Assembly (NCBI RefSeq): GCF_001435845.1
Contig: NZ_CM003596.1
Coordinates: 2,713,298 to 2,777,297, forward strand
Direction: 5' to 3'
From: Psychrobacter sp. P11G3
GTDB taxonomy: Bacteria; Pseudomonadota; Gammaproteobacteria; Pseudomonadales; Moraxellaceae
DNA length: 64,000 nt
Under the pieces are notes generated by a model. It saw nothing but the letters and a program-made list of their open reading frames with translations, was not told the DNA's origin and did no database searches. The first letter of the stretch is position 1. The number at the start of each line of letters is the position of its first letter. Below, one piece after another: positions 8,760-18,660 of the stretch. Both the position numbers and the translations under genes were made by a program.

Positions 8760-10475
8760 GTGGTGATTGATATGTCCTCTATCGTCGCTCGTCTGATTCC
8801 AGCTTGGCTGCGTCAATACCAGCTCTCAGCGTTGCCGACTGATCTCGTTGCAGGCATAGTGGTGGGTGTGTTGGTCATACCGCAGAGCCTAGGTTACGCA
8901 GTGCTTGCAGGACTGCCGCCTGTCTATGGCCTATATGCAGCGATCGTACCTGTCCTCGTTTATGCGTGGCTCGGCTCTAGCAACGTGCAAGCCGTAGGAC
9001 CTGTTGCCATTACCGCCATCATGACCGCCAGTGGCCTACTGCCTTACGCTGAGCAAGGTACTGAACAGTATGCACTGATGGCTAGCCTATTGGCACTGAT
9101 GGTAGGTGCACTGCTATGGATAGCAGGACGGTTAAAACTTGGCTGGATCATGCAGTTTATCAGTCGCGGCGTGTCTGCAGGGTTTGTAAGCGGTGCAGCG
9201 GTTCTTATATTTGTCAGTCAGCTCAAATATCTGACCGATATTCCGGTCACTGGCAATAGTTTGATTGGGTATTTGACTACCATGCAACGCTATGCCAGCC
9301 AGCTGCATCCATTGACCTTAGCTATCGGTATTACCGCATTTGCGCTATTGGTTGCCAATCGCTATGCAAGTGAGTGGATATGGCAGACGTGGCTATCATC
9401 GTCGTATGCCAAATGGGCAGAGCGCTTATTTCCGCTTATTCTACTTGGCATTGCTATCGTACTTAGTATGGCACTGCATTGGAGCACGCATGGTGTCGCG
9501 ACCATCGGTCGTATTCCACAAGGTCTGCCGAGCTTTACGTTACCGCATATCTCAGACCTACAAGAAGCGCTAAAGCTATTGCCAACCGCAGGATTGATGG
9601 CACTGATCGTATTTGTGTCGAGCAGTTCAGTTGCCAGCACCTATGCTCGCTTGCGTGGTGAGAGCTTTGATGCCAATCGTGAACTGACTGGACTTGGGCT
9701 GGCCAACCTGTCTGGTGGACTGTTCCAAAGTTTTGCGGTTGCGGGTGGCTTTTCGCGTACAGCTATCAATGCCGATTCAGGCGCGAAGACACCACTTGCC
9801 AGTCTCGTCACCGTACTGATAATGATTGCCGCACTCATAGCCTTTAGCAATGCGCTTGCCCCACTACCCTATGCACTACTGGGCGCAACCATCATGGCCT
9901 CCATCATTGGCCTAATAGATATTGCGACGTTGAAATCTGCATGGCAGCGCGATCGCTTAGATGGTGCTAGCTTTTTAGCAGCGTTCGTCGGTGTGCTTAT
10001 ATTTGGACTAAACACGGGACTGGTCATTGGTCTAATGGTGTCATTCGCCAGTCTTATCTGGCAGTCGAGTAAGCCGCACGTGGCTGTCGTTGGACAGTTG
10101 GGTGGTACAGGACATTTTCGTAATATCAATCGCCATGATGTCGTAACTTTTGACAACTTATTGATGTTACGTATTGATGAGAGTTTATTCTTTGGTAATA
10201 GTGAATCTGTACATCGACGTATCCTCAATGCCATGCAGCAATATCCCGATGCTAATGAAATCATATTGATTATGGCCGCCGTCAATCATATAGATCTGAC
10301 CGCCCAAGAAATGCTTTGCACCCTAAACCACGAATTGGCGTTACAGAACAAGCGCTTACATTTTAGCTTTATCAAAGGTCCTGTGATGGACATCATCGGT
10401 CACACCCCATTGATTAGCGAGCTATCAGGGCAAGTCTATCTAAGCACCTTAGATGCTGTCGATGCATTAAAATAA
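8760..10475 (+). CDS. SulP family anion transporter with STAS domain
   Basis: Inner-membrane transporter of 571 residues. The SulP core has about 10-14 membrane segments with the signature VLVIPQSLGYAVLAGLPPVYGLYAA near the N-terminus; a C-terminal cytoplasmic STAS domain (about 440-571) contains NHIDLTAQEML. The family moves sulfate, bicarbonate or other anions. Its place just after the BigR-like gene suggests export of sulfite/sulfate made by sulfide oxidation. The start may be GTG 8760 or ATG 8772; neither has a strong ribosome site. Confidence 0.9.
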   Translation: MVIDMSSIVARLIPAWLRQYQLSALPTDLVAGIVVGVLVIPQSLGYAVLAGLPPVYGLYAAIVPVLVYAWLGSSNVQAVGPVAITAIMTASGLLPYAEQGTEQYALMASLLALMVGALLWIAGRLKLGWIMQFISRGVSAGFVSGAAVLIFVSQLKYLTDIPVTGNSLIGYLTTMQRYASQLHPLTLAIGITAFALLVANRYASEWIWQTWLSSSYAKWAERLFPLILLGIAIVLSMALHWSTHGVATIGRIPQGLPSFTLPHISDLQEALKLLPTAGLMALIVFVSSSSVASTYARLRGESFDANRELTGLGLANLSGGLFQSFAVAGGFSRTAINADSGAKTPLASLVTVLIMIAALIAFSNALAPLPYALLGATIMASIIGLIDIATLKSAWQRDRLDGASFLAAFVGVLIFGLNTGLVIGLMVSFASLIWQSSKPHVAVVGQLGGTGHFRNINRHDVVTFDNLLMLRIDESLFFGNSESVHRRILNAMQQYPDANEIILIMAAVNHIDLTAQEMLCTLNHELALQNKRLHFSFIKGPVMDIIGHTPLISELSGQVYLSTLDAVDALK

Positions 10476-10711
10476 TCTATAGTTTGACCACAACAAAGCT
10501 GCTGCTACATTAATTTCACTCAACCTCAATTACTATTGTGGCCTACAACACAATATCGCTATGATAGCGCCTGTGTTATGCTAGACGCACTAAATAAGGA
10601 ATCAATTAACCTAGAAATCGGTGTAAAAAATGCTGATTTATAGTCCTTTGATATTCTTAGCCCAAACTTCAATAATAAATATACTTTAACACATATAACT
10701 GAACCTATTTT

Positions 10712-11038
10712 ATGACCGATGATTTAACGATTTATAAGCAAATATACCCAAGCCAATGCGTTAAGATTGCTGAGCTTGGTTATCGCTCAGTGCTTAATAT
10801 TCGGCCAGATGCCGAGATTGAGACACAGCCTAATAGCTGCGATTTGGCAACGGCTACCGAACAGGCAAACCTAGCGTATCAGCATTTGCCGTTTGATGAT
10901 GAGCGCCTAAGTATGCTAACGGTCGAGCAGTTTGCCGATTTTTATCACTCAATGCCTAAGCCTATATTAATGTTTTGCGGTACTGGGGCACGCGCCAAGC
11001 TACTATACCAAAGCGCATTGATGCAAGGCCTGTTATAA
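10712..11038 (+). CDS. TIGR01244/DUF442 rhodanese-like sulfur transferase
   Basis: Protein of 108 residues matching the DUF442 (Blh N-terminal) domain: YPSQCVKIAELGYRSVLNIRPDAE at the start and the active-site loop FCGTGARAK at the end. The catalytic Cys followed by a CX4R loop is intact. This domain adopts a dual-specificity-phosphatase fold and acts as a rhodanese-type sulfur transferase beside persulfide dioxygenase. It is a diverged tandem paralogue of the next gene, and the second in-loop residue (Gly for Arg) differs. The upstream ribosome site is weak. Confidence 0.8.
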   Translation: MTDDLTIYKQIYPSQCVKIAELGYRSVLNIRPDAEIETQPNSCDLATATEQANLAYQHLPFDDERLSMLTVEQFADFYHSMPKPILMFCGTGARAKLLYQSALMQGLL

Positions 11039-11102
11039 CAGCCATAGCTCGAACTAACACGTTTTATAAACCCAACAACACCAATAAAAAAAAGGAGCTC
11101 TT

Positions 11103-11435
11103 ATGAGCCATGAAGTTAGCTTTACCGGACAAATCACGCCTGACCAAGTGCCTATGATTGCCGAAAATGGTTTCAAAACCATTATCAATAACCGTCCTGA
11201 TGGTGAAGAACCAAATCAGCCAACCAGTGCCGAAATCGAAGCAGCAGCCAAAGAAGCTGGTCTTGCTTATAAAGAGATTTCTTTTGCAGGTAATGAGCTG
11301 AATCAAACTCACGTCGAAACGTTTGCAGATTTCTTTAATCAAGCTGAGCAGCCAATGCTGATTTTTTGCCGCACGGGTAACCGCTCAAACGGTATCTATG
11401 AAGCAGCTAAGCAAATGGATTTACTAGATGACTAG
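11103..11435 (+). CDS. TIGR01244/DUF442 rhodanese-like sulfur transferase
   Basis: Protein of 110 residues with GQITPDQVPMIAENGFKTIINNRPDGE and the active-site loop FCRTGNRSN, closer to the family consensus (CRTGxR) than its upstream neighbour. Probably a sulfur transferase working with the Blh-like dioxygenase encoded nearby. An AAGGAGCTCTT ribosome site directly before the ATG is strong, and a terminator follows at 11470, so it ends the transcription unit. Confidence 0.87.
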   Translation: MSHEVSFTGQITPDQVPMIAENGFKTIINNRPDGEEPNQPTSAEIEAAAKEAGLAYKEISFAGNELNQTHVETFADFFNQAEQPMLIFCRTGNRSNGIYEAAKQMDLLDD

Positions 11436-11822
11436 TGCAACATAAGTAGACTAGAAAGTTAGCGTATTTAGCCCACAGAATCTTGTGGGCTTTTTATTGC
11501 GCTTATCATTATGCTCAAAGTTGCATTAACTACAAACAGTACAATCACTACCTAGTCACAGCCCAATCACTTCCCGATAGCTTCCAACAACCTCGACCAA
11601 CCTCAATAGTCACGACAAGTGGGTTACTATACGAGCGTAATACCGCTATTATCAATTGATAGGCTTGATCTAGCTTGGTGGTTGAGACACCTAAATAGCT
11701 AGACGATTAAATACCAAAACACATGGAATGTGAGCAGCTATATGGTGACAAGGTTGCCCCGCTGCTATTTACTTTCAAAACGCCATCTTGATATGGTATT
11801 TTAGTTTCACAAGGAATGTTTG
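11436..11822. other. Intergenic region with one terminator
   Basis: About 385 bases without a gene. It holds the terminator at 11470..11495 and, near the right end, presumably the promoter of the bile acid symporter-family gene. Nothing else convincing is seen. Confidence 0.5.
11470..11495 (+). terminator. Intrinsic terminator after the DUF442 pair
   Basis: Perfect eight-base stem AGCCCACA / TGTGGGCT with a six-base loop, followed by TTTTTATT. Confidence 0.9.
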
Positions 11823-12680
11823 ATGAATAATACCGCGCTAGCATTACTGCCAATAGCCCTTGCTTACATTATGTTCACTCTAGGAGCAGGGCTAAAACTG
11901 AGTGATTTTAAGGTCATTGCCAAATATCCAAAAGCGTTCTTTGTTGGTTTAATCAATCAAGTTGTGCTGGTACCGTTGGTTGCGCTCGCAGTCGTGTTAG
12001 TGACGGCTCCGCCACCAGCCATTGCTTTTGGAATTATGCTGATTAGTTTTTGCCCCGGCGGCGTCACTAGCAACATGCTGACCTACTATGCCAAAGGAAA
12101 TGTCGCGCTCTCTATCGCGTTGACTGGTGTGGTCAGCATACTATCGGTCATTACATTGCCCATTTTAATTACGTTGGCTTTTGATCACTTTATGAAAGAT
12201 CAGGCAAACTCTATTAGCGCGATAAAGATTGGCCTAGTCATGTTCTTATTGACCACATTGCCTGTATCTCTTGGTATGCTTGCTCGCCACAAATTTACTG
12301 ACTTTATGGTACGTCGTAGCAGCCTTCTAAACGGCTTGGCCAGCGTGTTTTTTGTCTTAATTGTCTTTGCTGCTATTGCCTCTAACTGGCAATTACTACA
12401 ATCACAGTTCACTCAAATTGGTTTAGAGCTGGTCTTTATCATTGCTATTTTATTTGCTATTAGTATCTTAATCTCTAGAGTCCTAAAGCTAAGCTGGTTT
12501 GATACCAAAACCATCTCGATAGAAACCAGTATCCAAAATAGCACGACGGCTATTACCTTAGCCCCTATCATCATGGGTGTGAGCACACTACCCGTCATCG
12601 CGCTGCCTGCTGCTTTGTACGGTGTGCTGATGTATGTCGTTGCGCTGCCTGTTATTTTCCTAATCAAAAACAAGAATTGA
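11823..12680 (+). CDS. Bile acid:sodium symporter family protein
   Basis: Membrane transporter of 285 residues, about nine to ten hydrophobic segments. The signature FCPGGVTSNMLTYYAKGNVALS is characteristic of the BASS/SBF family, and the crossover region IETSIQNSTTAITLAP is present. Bacterial members move bile acids, pantoate, pyruvate or other organic anions, so substrate is open. An AAGGA site seven bases before the ATG at 11823 decides the start over the adjoining TTG at 11820. Confidence 0.9.
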   Translation: MNNTALALLPIALAYIMFTLGAGLKLSDFKVIAKYPKAFFVGLINQVVLVPLVALAVVLVTAPPPAIAFGIMLISFCPGGVTSNMLTYYAKGNVALSIALTGVVSILSVITLPILITLAFDHFMKDQANSISAIKIGLVMFLLTTLPVSLGMLARHKFTDFMVRRSSLLNGLASVFFVLIVFAAIASNWQLLQSQFTQIGLELVFIIAILFAISILISRVLKLSWFDTKTISIETSIQNSTTAITLAPIIMGVSTLPVIALPAALYGVLMYVVALPVIFLIKNKN

Positions 12681-12720
12681 TTATAGTACGTGCGAAAAAA
12701 CAAAAACGTCCTTCTAAATA

Positions 12721-12755
12721 AGCGCCCTTCCAAACATTGGAGGGGTGCTTTTTTT
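12721..12755 (+). terminator. Intrinsic terminator after the symporter gene
   Basis: Thirteen-base stem AGCGCCCTTCCAA / TTGGAGGGGTGCT containing two G-T pairs, three-base loop, then seven T. Confidence 0.85.
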
Positions 12756-12862
12756 GAAATAGGATTTAAATGATAGAAATATAGCTCGGGTTATAGACTG
12801 GTCAATACTCAACATTGAGTACATAATAAAGTGCTACTGTTATCGCTTAATAGGACTCTATA

Positions 12863-13612
12863 ATGCAAAAACCGCTATTAATTATTGGGAATAGAAACTA
12901 CTCATCTTGGTCGCTACGAGCATGGCTATTGCTCAAAGCGTTCAATGTTGATTTTGATGAGCAGCTTGTTGAGTTGTTTCATCCATCAGCACGTCCAACG
13001 CTCGAAGCGCATTCACCAACGGGTAAAGTACCTATTTTAGTCTACGGTGAAGATAATAATAAAGTAACCGTTTGGGACACCTTAGCGATTGCTATGCATG
13101 TCAATGAGTACTTTACGGATATTGATATTTGGACAGGTATTGATAAATCTAACGCTGAAAAACGACATAATAGTCAAAGTAGAATAAATAGTGCCTATTG
13201 CCAAAGCATCGTGGCTGAGATGCATTCGGGATTGACAGGCATTCGTAACGAGATGCCGATGAATATACGAGCAACGGCTAAGATACAACCAAGTAGTGCT
13301 TGCTTAGCAGATATCACTCGTATCGAAGACATCTTTGCCGATTGTTTAAAAAATTGCTCAGCAGACAGTTTCTTATTCGGAGATTTCACAGCAGCTGATG
13401 TGTTTTTTGCTCCAGTGGTGCTGCGATTACAGACTTATGCTGATACGTCCAATATTACTTTGCAGCCACTGACCAAGCAGTATTGCCAAACCATGCTAAA
13501 TCATCCACACATACAGGCGTGGCAACAATCAGCACTGACAGAAACTCGAACTATTGAAGAAGATGAAGCAGGCGAGATACTGTCTGTCGTTGGCGTATTG
13601 GCGAATAAATAG
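12863..13612 (+). CDS. Glutathione S-transferase family protein
   Basis: Protein of 249 residues. The N-terminal thioredoxin-like domain begins IIGNRNYSSWSLRAWLLLKAF, with a serine/tyrosine cluster at the catalytic position, and contains SPTGKVPIL with the cis-Pro loop. An all-helical C-terminal domain follows from about residue 95, containing LFGDFTAADVFFAPV, the N-capping/ADxxxAP motif of GSTs. Substrate unknown. An AGGA site seven bases before the ATG supports the start. Confidence 0.9.
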   Translation: MQKPLLIIGNRNYSSWSLRAWLLLKAFNVDFDEQLVELFHPSARPTLEAHSPTGKVPILVYGEDNNKVTVWDTLAIAMHVNEYFTDIDIWTGIDKSNAEKRHNSQSRINSAYCQSIVAEMHSGLTGIRNEMPMNIRATAKIQPSSACLADITRIEDIFADCLKNCSADSFLFGDFTAADVFFAPVVLRLQTYADTSNITLQPLTKQYCQTMLNHPHIQAWQQSALTETRTIEEDEAGEILSVVGVLANK

Positions 13613-13622
13613 TATCTTGCAT

Positions 13623-13659
13623 AAAAAAACCACTTTAACTACGTTAAAGTGGTTTTTTT
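13623..13659. terminator. Bidirectional intrinsic terminator
   Basis: Perfect stem AAAAAAACCACTTTAAC / GTTAAAGTGGTTTTTTT with a three-base loop, shared by the convergent GST and AGCS genes. Confidence 0.92.
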
Positions 13660-13682
13660 ATAAGACATAAAGCGTATAAGTA

Positions 13683-15131
13683 CTACTGCTTTTGCTCTAA
13701 TGCCTCTTTTACTGCTTTTTTGCCCCATGCGCTCAGATCGAGATCTAACTTCTCATACTCTTTTGCATCAAATAGCGGCTCTTTAACCCCTGATTTCAAC
13801 TGACTTGCAAAGTCGTCAAGTAAACGCTTAGCTCGTGGAAACAACATAATCAAGGCCAGTAAGTTTGCTAGCGCTAGCACGCCCATCAACGGATCAGCGA
13901 AGAAGAATACTGTAGTAGCGGCAGGAGCCACTGCGCCCAAGAATAATATCGCCATTACGACAATTCGTAAAACCAAGGTCGCTTTTTTAATATTCTTTTT
14001 GATCAAGAAATTAATAGCGTTTTCGCCCATGTAGTAGTTATACATGATAGAACTTAGTGTAAATAACAATAGCGATATGGTCAGAATATACTGCGCCCAA
14101 TTCCCAAGCTGAGTCGTTAACGCTTGCTGGGCCAGTACAATACCATCGACTTCAGCACCTGGTTGATATACGCCGCTCAGTAAAATCATAAATGCGGTGG
14201 CACTACATACGATTATCGTATCAATAAATACAGACAGTGACTGCGAGATACCTTGACTCACAGGATGAGTCGCATAAGCGGTGGCAGCAATATTAGGCGC
14301 AGAACCCAAACCTGCTTCATTAGAGAATAAACCACGCTTCATACCTTGCTCAATCGCCACACCAATACCACCGCCCACGACAGACTCAATACCAAATGCA
14401 TTTTTAACAATCATTACCATCAACGTAGGCAGCTCTGTGACATTGAGCAATATAACAACAAGTGCCATACCAATATAGATTAATGCCATAACAGGAATGA
14501 CAACGTCAGCTACTTTTGCAATGCGCTGAATACCGCCAAAGACAATAAATCCACCCGCAATGACCAACACCACACCCGATATCCAGCGATCAATCCCAAA
14601 GCTTTCAAGCGCAGAACCTGCCACCGTATTACCTTGGAACGCGATAAACCCAATAGAGAAAGACAGTAGTAAAGCAATAGCATAAATGACGGCAAGCCAG
14701 CGATAGTCTTTACCTAACCCATGTAAAATATAGGTTGCAGGGCCACCGCGAAAGTTACCATCAGTGTCTCTACGCTTATAAAGCTGCGCTAAGCTACACT
14801 CGACAATGCTAGTCATCATGCCAATTAAAGCGACAACCCACATCCAGAATACCGCTCCCGGACCTCCTAAAGAGATGGCAACAGCAACACCAGCAATGTT
14901 ACCGCCGCCTACACGTCCACCGATAGAAACGAGCAACGCTTGACGGGCAGAAATTCCGTCGTCACCTACCTCATCCGTTTTAAATACGCGGAACATACGT
15001 TTAAAATATTTAAACTGAGCGAACCTACCTACGATGGTAAATAATAAACCAAAGATAATTAGCATAGGCACGAGCGCCCAGCCCCACGTTAGATCCCCGA
15101 TTAGGGCAAAAAAAGCTTCAATGTATTCCAT
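13683..15131 (-). CDS. alsT: Sodium:alanine (AGCS) symporter
   Basis: Sodium-coupled amino-acid importer of 482 residues with about ten to eleven membrane helices. The family signatures GGRVGGGNIAGVAVAISLGGPGAVFWMW (about residues 71-98) and GLFSNEAGLGSAPNIAATA (about 267-285) are intact. AGCS carriers take up alanine or glycine with Na+ or H+. An AGGA ribosome site lies eight bases before the ATG. It stands as a single gene bounded by terminators. Confidence 0.93.
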   Translation of the reverse strand: MEYIEAFFALIGDLTWGWALVPMLIIFGLLFTIVGRFAQFKYFKRMFRVFKTDEVGDDGISARQALLVSIGGRVGGGNIAGVAVAISLGGPGAVFWMWVVALIGMMTSIVECSLAQLYKRRDTDGNFRGGPATYILHGLGKDYRWLAVIYAIALLLSFSIGFIAFQGNTVAGSALESFGIDRWISGVVLVIAGGFIVFGGIQRIAKVADVVIPVMALIYIGMALVVILLNVTELPTLMVMIVKNAFGIESVVGGGIGVAIEQGMKRGLFSNEAGLGSAPNIAATAYATHPVSQGISQSLSVFIDTIIVCSATAFMILLSGVYQPGAEVDGIVLAQQALTTQLGNWAQYILTISLLLFTLSSIMYNYYMGENAINFLIKKNIKKATLVLRIVVMAILFLGAVAPAATTVFFFADPLMGVLALANLLALIMLFPRAKRLLDDFASQLKSGVKEPLFDAKEYEKLDLDLSAWGKKAVKEALEQKQ

Positions 15132-15335
15132 GCCTATTTTCCTTATAGTTCATGACGCTATGATAGGTTTTATTGCATACATTATTGCATCAACAACACG
15201 AGTTTGTAATGCAAATGTCGAATTTGTAACGTAAATACTGATATTTTCTGAGTGAAATCGCGTTATTTGTTTACTTAAGAGTCTATTTTCTAAATATCAG
15301 GATTTTTTTATATAGACGTATTTATACGACAGCAC

Positions 15336-15366
15336 AAAAAAGCCACCTCAACCGAGGTGGCCTTTT
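15336..15366 (-). terminator. Intrinsic terminator of ahpF
   Basis: Stem GCCACCTC / GAGGTGGC with AACC loop, flanked by six A and four T; on the minus strand it follows ahpF by about 25 bases. Confidence 0.88.
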
Positions 15367-15389
15367 ATGCTTAAACTAAACTGAACGGC

Positions 15390-16967
15390 TTACTGCATGA
15401 CCAAGTATTCAAACGCTGACAATGCCGCTTTACTACCTTCACCCATCGCAATGTTAATCTGCTTAAATGGCACGGTGGTTACATCACCACAAGCAAAGAT
15501 ACCTTTACGATCTGTACGGCAGCGCTCATCGATTTCGATCTCACCAAAGCGGTTTAGATCAACAAAGCCTTTGATGAATCCAGTGTTTGGTACTAAACCA
15601 ATCTGTACAAACACCCCTGATAAATCACGCTCATGAGTCTCACCTGTGCTGCGATCTTGGTAGACGATAGACGATACTTTGCCATCAGTCGCTTTGATCT
15701 CTTGTGTCGCTGCACCAGTAATGAACTCAATGTTGGTTTTTTCTTTGGCTTTATTGATCAGTACTTGGTCAGCTTTTAACTCATCAGCGAACTCGAGTAC
15801 AGTAACGTGATTGACGATACCTGCCAAATCTAGTGCTGCCTCCACGCCCGAGTTACCACCGCCGATCACTGAGATATCTTTACCTTTAAAGAATGGACCA
15901 TCACAATGCGCACAGAAAGCCACTCCTTTACCGATATTTTCTTCTTCACCCGGTACACCAAGCTTTCTCCACTGAGCACCTGTCGCCAAGATGATACTAC
16001 GAGTATTAAAAGTCTCACCAGTATTTAGGTGGATACTGTAGTTCTCTTCTTCAGTCTCGCCAATTTCTTTAACGCTCACATGCTCTTTTAATGTGATGTT
16101 ATATTCGGCCAAGTGCTTGACAAAGTTAGTCGATAAATCTGTACCATTAGTTAGCGGTACTGAAATCAAGTTTTCGATATCTTGCGTGTCTTTTACTTGT
16201 CCACCGATACGGTCAGCGACCATTGTAACTTTCAAGCCTTTACGCGCTGTATAAATGGCAGCGGCCACACCTGCAGGGCCAGCACCGATGATAGTGACAT
16301 CTTGCTGCTCTAATTGCTCAGCATCGTCTTCTACTTCTGACAATAAGTCAGGAAACTGCTCTTGCAATTTTCCGATCAATTTAGCAGTGTCGATTAAGCC
16401 GTTAGCAAATGGCTTACCATTCAAAAATACAGCTGGTACACCTTGGATTTTGTTCGCTTCTACTTGCTCTTGGAATAATGCACCGTCGATCATCTCATTA
16501 CTGATACCATCGTTTAGTAGCGCAAACTGGTTCAATGCCTGAACGACTTCTGGGCAGCTATGGCATGACAATGACACGTAGGTCTGGAACTGTAGCGGCT
16601 TATTAAAACGCTTAACTAATTTTTGGATACCTTCATCCAACTTTAGCGTATGACCACCCGCTTGCAGAATCGCCAAAATCAATGACGTAAACTCATGACC
16701 ACCTGGGATACCGCTGAATACGATACCAGTGTCGTTTGATGCGCCATCAATGTGACTGACTACTTTGAAACTGATCGCACTAGGCAAACTATCGTCAGTT
16801 GCTTCTGCATCGAAGTTGATTTTGTCTGTTGTTCCAGCGATCTTGGTCAAAAAATCTACCAATTCTGCACGTTTTGCATGCGTACCATTACCCAATACAA
16901 AGGTAATTGGACGTGTCATATTTTCGCTATAGCTTTTAACGGCATCTAATAAATTCTGATCTATCAT
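15390..16967 (-). CDS. ahpF: Alkyl hydroperoxide reductase subunit F
   Basis: Flavoprotein disulfide reductase of 525 residues that passes electrons from NADH to AhpC. The order is an N-terminal double thioredoxin-like domain with CHSC (about 135), the FAD-binding GAGPAGVAAAIYTARKG, the redox-active CAHCDGPF (about 350), the NAD-binding GGGNSGVEAA and a C-terminal FACGDVT motif. The length is normal for AhpF. A GAGGA site precedes the ATG. Unlike in enterics it is not adjacent to ahpC: ydcH lies between them on the other strand. Confidence 0.96.
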   Translation of the reverse strand: MIDQNLLDAVKSYSENMTRPITFVLGNGTHAKRAELVDFLTKIAGTTDKINFDAEATDDSLPSAISFKVVSHIDGASNDTGIVFSGIPGGHEFTSLILAILQAGGHTLKLDEGIQKLVKRFNKPLQFQTYVSLSCHSCPEVVQALNQFALLNDGISNEMIDGALFQEQVEANKIQGVPAVFLNGKPFANGLIDTAKLIGKLQEQFPDLLSEVEDDAEQLEQQDVTIIGAGPAGVAAAIYTARKGLKVTMVADRIGGQVKDTQDIENLISVPLTNGTDLSTNFVKHLAEYNITLKEHVSVKEIGETEEENYSIHLNTGETFNTRSIILATGAQWRKLGVPGEEENIGKGVAFCAHCDGPFFKGKDISVIGGGNSGVEAALDLAGIVNHVTVLEFADELKADQVLINKAKEKTNIEFITGAATQEIKATDGKVSSIVYQDRSTGETHERDLSGVFVQIGLVPNTGFIKGFVDLNRFGEIEIDERCRTDRKGIFACGDVTTVPFKQINIAMGEGSKAALSAFEYLVMQ

Positions 16968-17406
16968 GTTTGTTCCTCATTATGACTGAATATGTAACGG
17001 CAGCTGTCATGCTACGCGTCTAAATATGAAATAGTTGGTGTTAATAATTTTGTATAAAAGATTATATGTAGTGGGCTCTTGCCCTTTGATGTGTCTATTA
17101 TCAAGCGTTTAGCGAATTTCGGCAAGCTGAGAAACTCAAACTTTATGTTTTATAAAACCAATCGTTTATTGTTTTAAATAATTAAATACAAATACACAAA
17201 CAAATGATAGTGATGGTACATGGTCTATTTTTTCGCTACAATCGAATGGTATTGATAGCAATATGCATTGTCAATATCGTGAAATAACTATCTTTATTAC
17301 CATTAAACTTTCACCCCTTCCAAACAAAGTCTCACCATCATAAGCGTCTTAACCATAACGTGCTTACGCTTATTCTAAGCTTGCACTAAATAACAAGGAT
17401 GACAAC
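16968..17406. other. Divergent intergenic region ahpF/ydcH
   Basis: About 440 bases, AT-rich, without a gene. It must hold the promoters of ahpF (minus) and the ydcH-like gene (plus). I could not assign an OxyR site with confidence. Confidence 0.5.
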
Positions 17407-17655
17407 ATGACAATGACAGACACATGGCAAGATCACAGTGATATTATCGATGAGCTCAAGCAAAAGGACACGCATTTTGCGAGTATCTTTGACGAGCATA
17501 CGACTCTAGATAGGCAAATTAATAAGCTTGAAAACGATGTGGTCAAGCATGCCAGTCGCGACGAAGAAATCGAACAGATGAAACGACGAAAGCTACAGCT
17601 TAAAGACGAGATTTATAAAACTATTGATAAAAATAAAGCACAGTCTCGCGCTTAA
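17407..17655 (+). CDS. YdcH family protein (DUF465)
   Basis: Small charged protein of 82 residues forming a predicted helical hairpin: FDEHTTLDRQINKLE followed by MKRRKLQLKDEIYK, the DUF465/YdcH pattern (usually 70-80 residues). Function unknown. An AAGGA site seven to eight bases before the ATG at 17407 supports it; a second ATG lies two codons on. It sits between ahpF and ahpC, flanked by a terminator. Confidence 0.85.
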   Translation: MTMTDTWQDHSDIIDELKQKDTHFASIFDEHTTLDRQINKLENDVVKHASRDEEIEQMKRRKLQLKDEIYKTIDKNKAQSRA

Positions 17656-17721
17656 TATTGCGTCTATACTTAGAGATATGCTGAAAAAATAATACTAACA
17701 ATATCTATGCTTAAGACGTAA

Positions 17722-17756
17722 AAAGACCCCATCAACTTATGTTAATGGGGTCTTTA
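17722..17756. terminator. Intrinsic terminator between ydcH and ahpC
   Basis: Stem AAAGACCCCAT / ATGGGGTCTTT with a 13-base interior that can pair partly (AAC/GTT). Lies between two convergent genes. Confidence 0.82.
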
Positions 17757-17825
17757 TTAGTAGTACTGACTTAAATCAGATGTTTAAGATACGGCGCTAC
17801 TTTTATCTAAGTATGAAATATCTAC

Positions 17826-18392
17826 TTAGATTTTACCAACTAGGTCAAGACTTGGCTTCAATGTGTCGCCGCCTTGTTCCCAAGCTGCTGGGCAAACTTC
17901 GCCGTCGTTTTCACGAACATACTGTGCTGCTTTCACTTTACGTAGCATATCTTTTGCACTACGGCCGATACCGCCAGCATGAATTTCAGCGACTTGGATC
18001 AAGCCATCAGGATCTACTAAGAATGTACCGCGCTCAGCCAAACCTGCTTCTTCAATCATGACGTTAAAGCCACGAGTGATTTTACCAGTAGGATCGCCGA
18101 TCATTGGGTATTGTACTTTACCGATAGCTTCTGAAGAATCATGCCATGCTTTGTGCGTGAAATGCGTGTCAGTAGATACTGAGTATACTTCAACACCAAG
18201 GCCTTTTAGCTCGTCATAATGAGCGGCCATGTCTTCTAGCTCAGTTGGGCAAACAAACGTGAAATCAGCTGGGTAAAATAGGAAAATCGCCCAGTTGCCT
18301 TTTACGTCTTCTGAAGTGATGGTTTTGAACTCACCGTTTACGTATGCATCTGCTGAAAATTCTGGGATTTCTTGATTGATGATAGACGCCAT
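17826..18392 (-). CDS. ahpC: Peroxiredoxin AhpC
   Basis: Typical two-Cys peroxiredoxin of 188 residues reducing H2O2 and alkyl or lipid peroxides. Peroxidatic Cys48 is in FTFVCPTE and the resolving Cys167 in EVCPAAW, followed by the C-terminal tail of sensitive-type enzymes. A strong GAGGAG site precedes the ATG. Divergently placed from oxyR with a 268-base shared region; regulation by OxyR is expected from family knowledge. Confidence 0.97.
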   Translation of the reverse strand: MASIINQEIPEFSADAYVNGEFKTITSEDVKGNWAIFLFYPADFTFVCPTELEDMAAHYDELKGLGVEVYSVSTDTHFTHKAWHDSSEAIGKVQYPMIGDPTGKITRGFNVMIEEAGLAERGTFLVDPDGLIQVAEIHAGGIGRSAKDMLRKVKAAQYVRENDGEVCPAAWEQGGDTLKPSLDLVGKI

Positions 18393-18447
18393 GGTTGGCT
18401 CCTCTATAGTTAAGTAAATTGAAAATTAATTATATGGTTTTTTCAAT

Positions 18448-18470
18448 TAGCCCTCTAGCTCTCTGGGCTA
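18448..18470 (-). promoter_or_regulatory. Small hairpin in the ahpC 5' region
   Basis: TAGCCC / GGGCTA with an 11-base loop about 55-80 bases upstream of the ahpC start. Function unknown; could be a leader structure or part of a binding site. Confidence 0.3.
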
Positions 18471-18660
18471 CCTGACAAACTATACGCGAATTCTATGGTT
18501 AATCCAGTTAAAACTTTTTAATGTGATGTTTTGTTTTATTAAACTTGTTAAACTATTATCTCTACATTTTATCATTGGTGCTTAATTGGTAATTTGCTAC
18601 CTTATAAAGGTTGACCAAACATAATAAATTGCATTAAAAACCCATTAAAAGAGAGGTTTT

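Noticed and set aside
9869..10285. 138-codon frame opposite the SulP gene
   Set aside because: Antisense to the STAS/transport region of a clear SulP transporter; no ribosome site or recognisable motif.
18471..18560. Possible OxyR binding site between ahpC and oxyR
   Set aside because: AACTAT...ATGGTT and repeated TTAAACT words are present, but the spacing does not match the ATAG-N7-CTAT-type pattern well enough to call a site.
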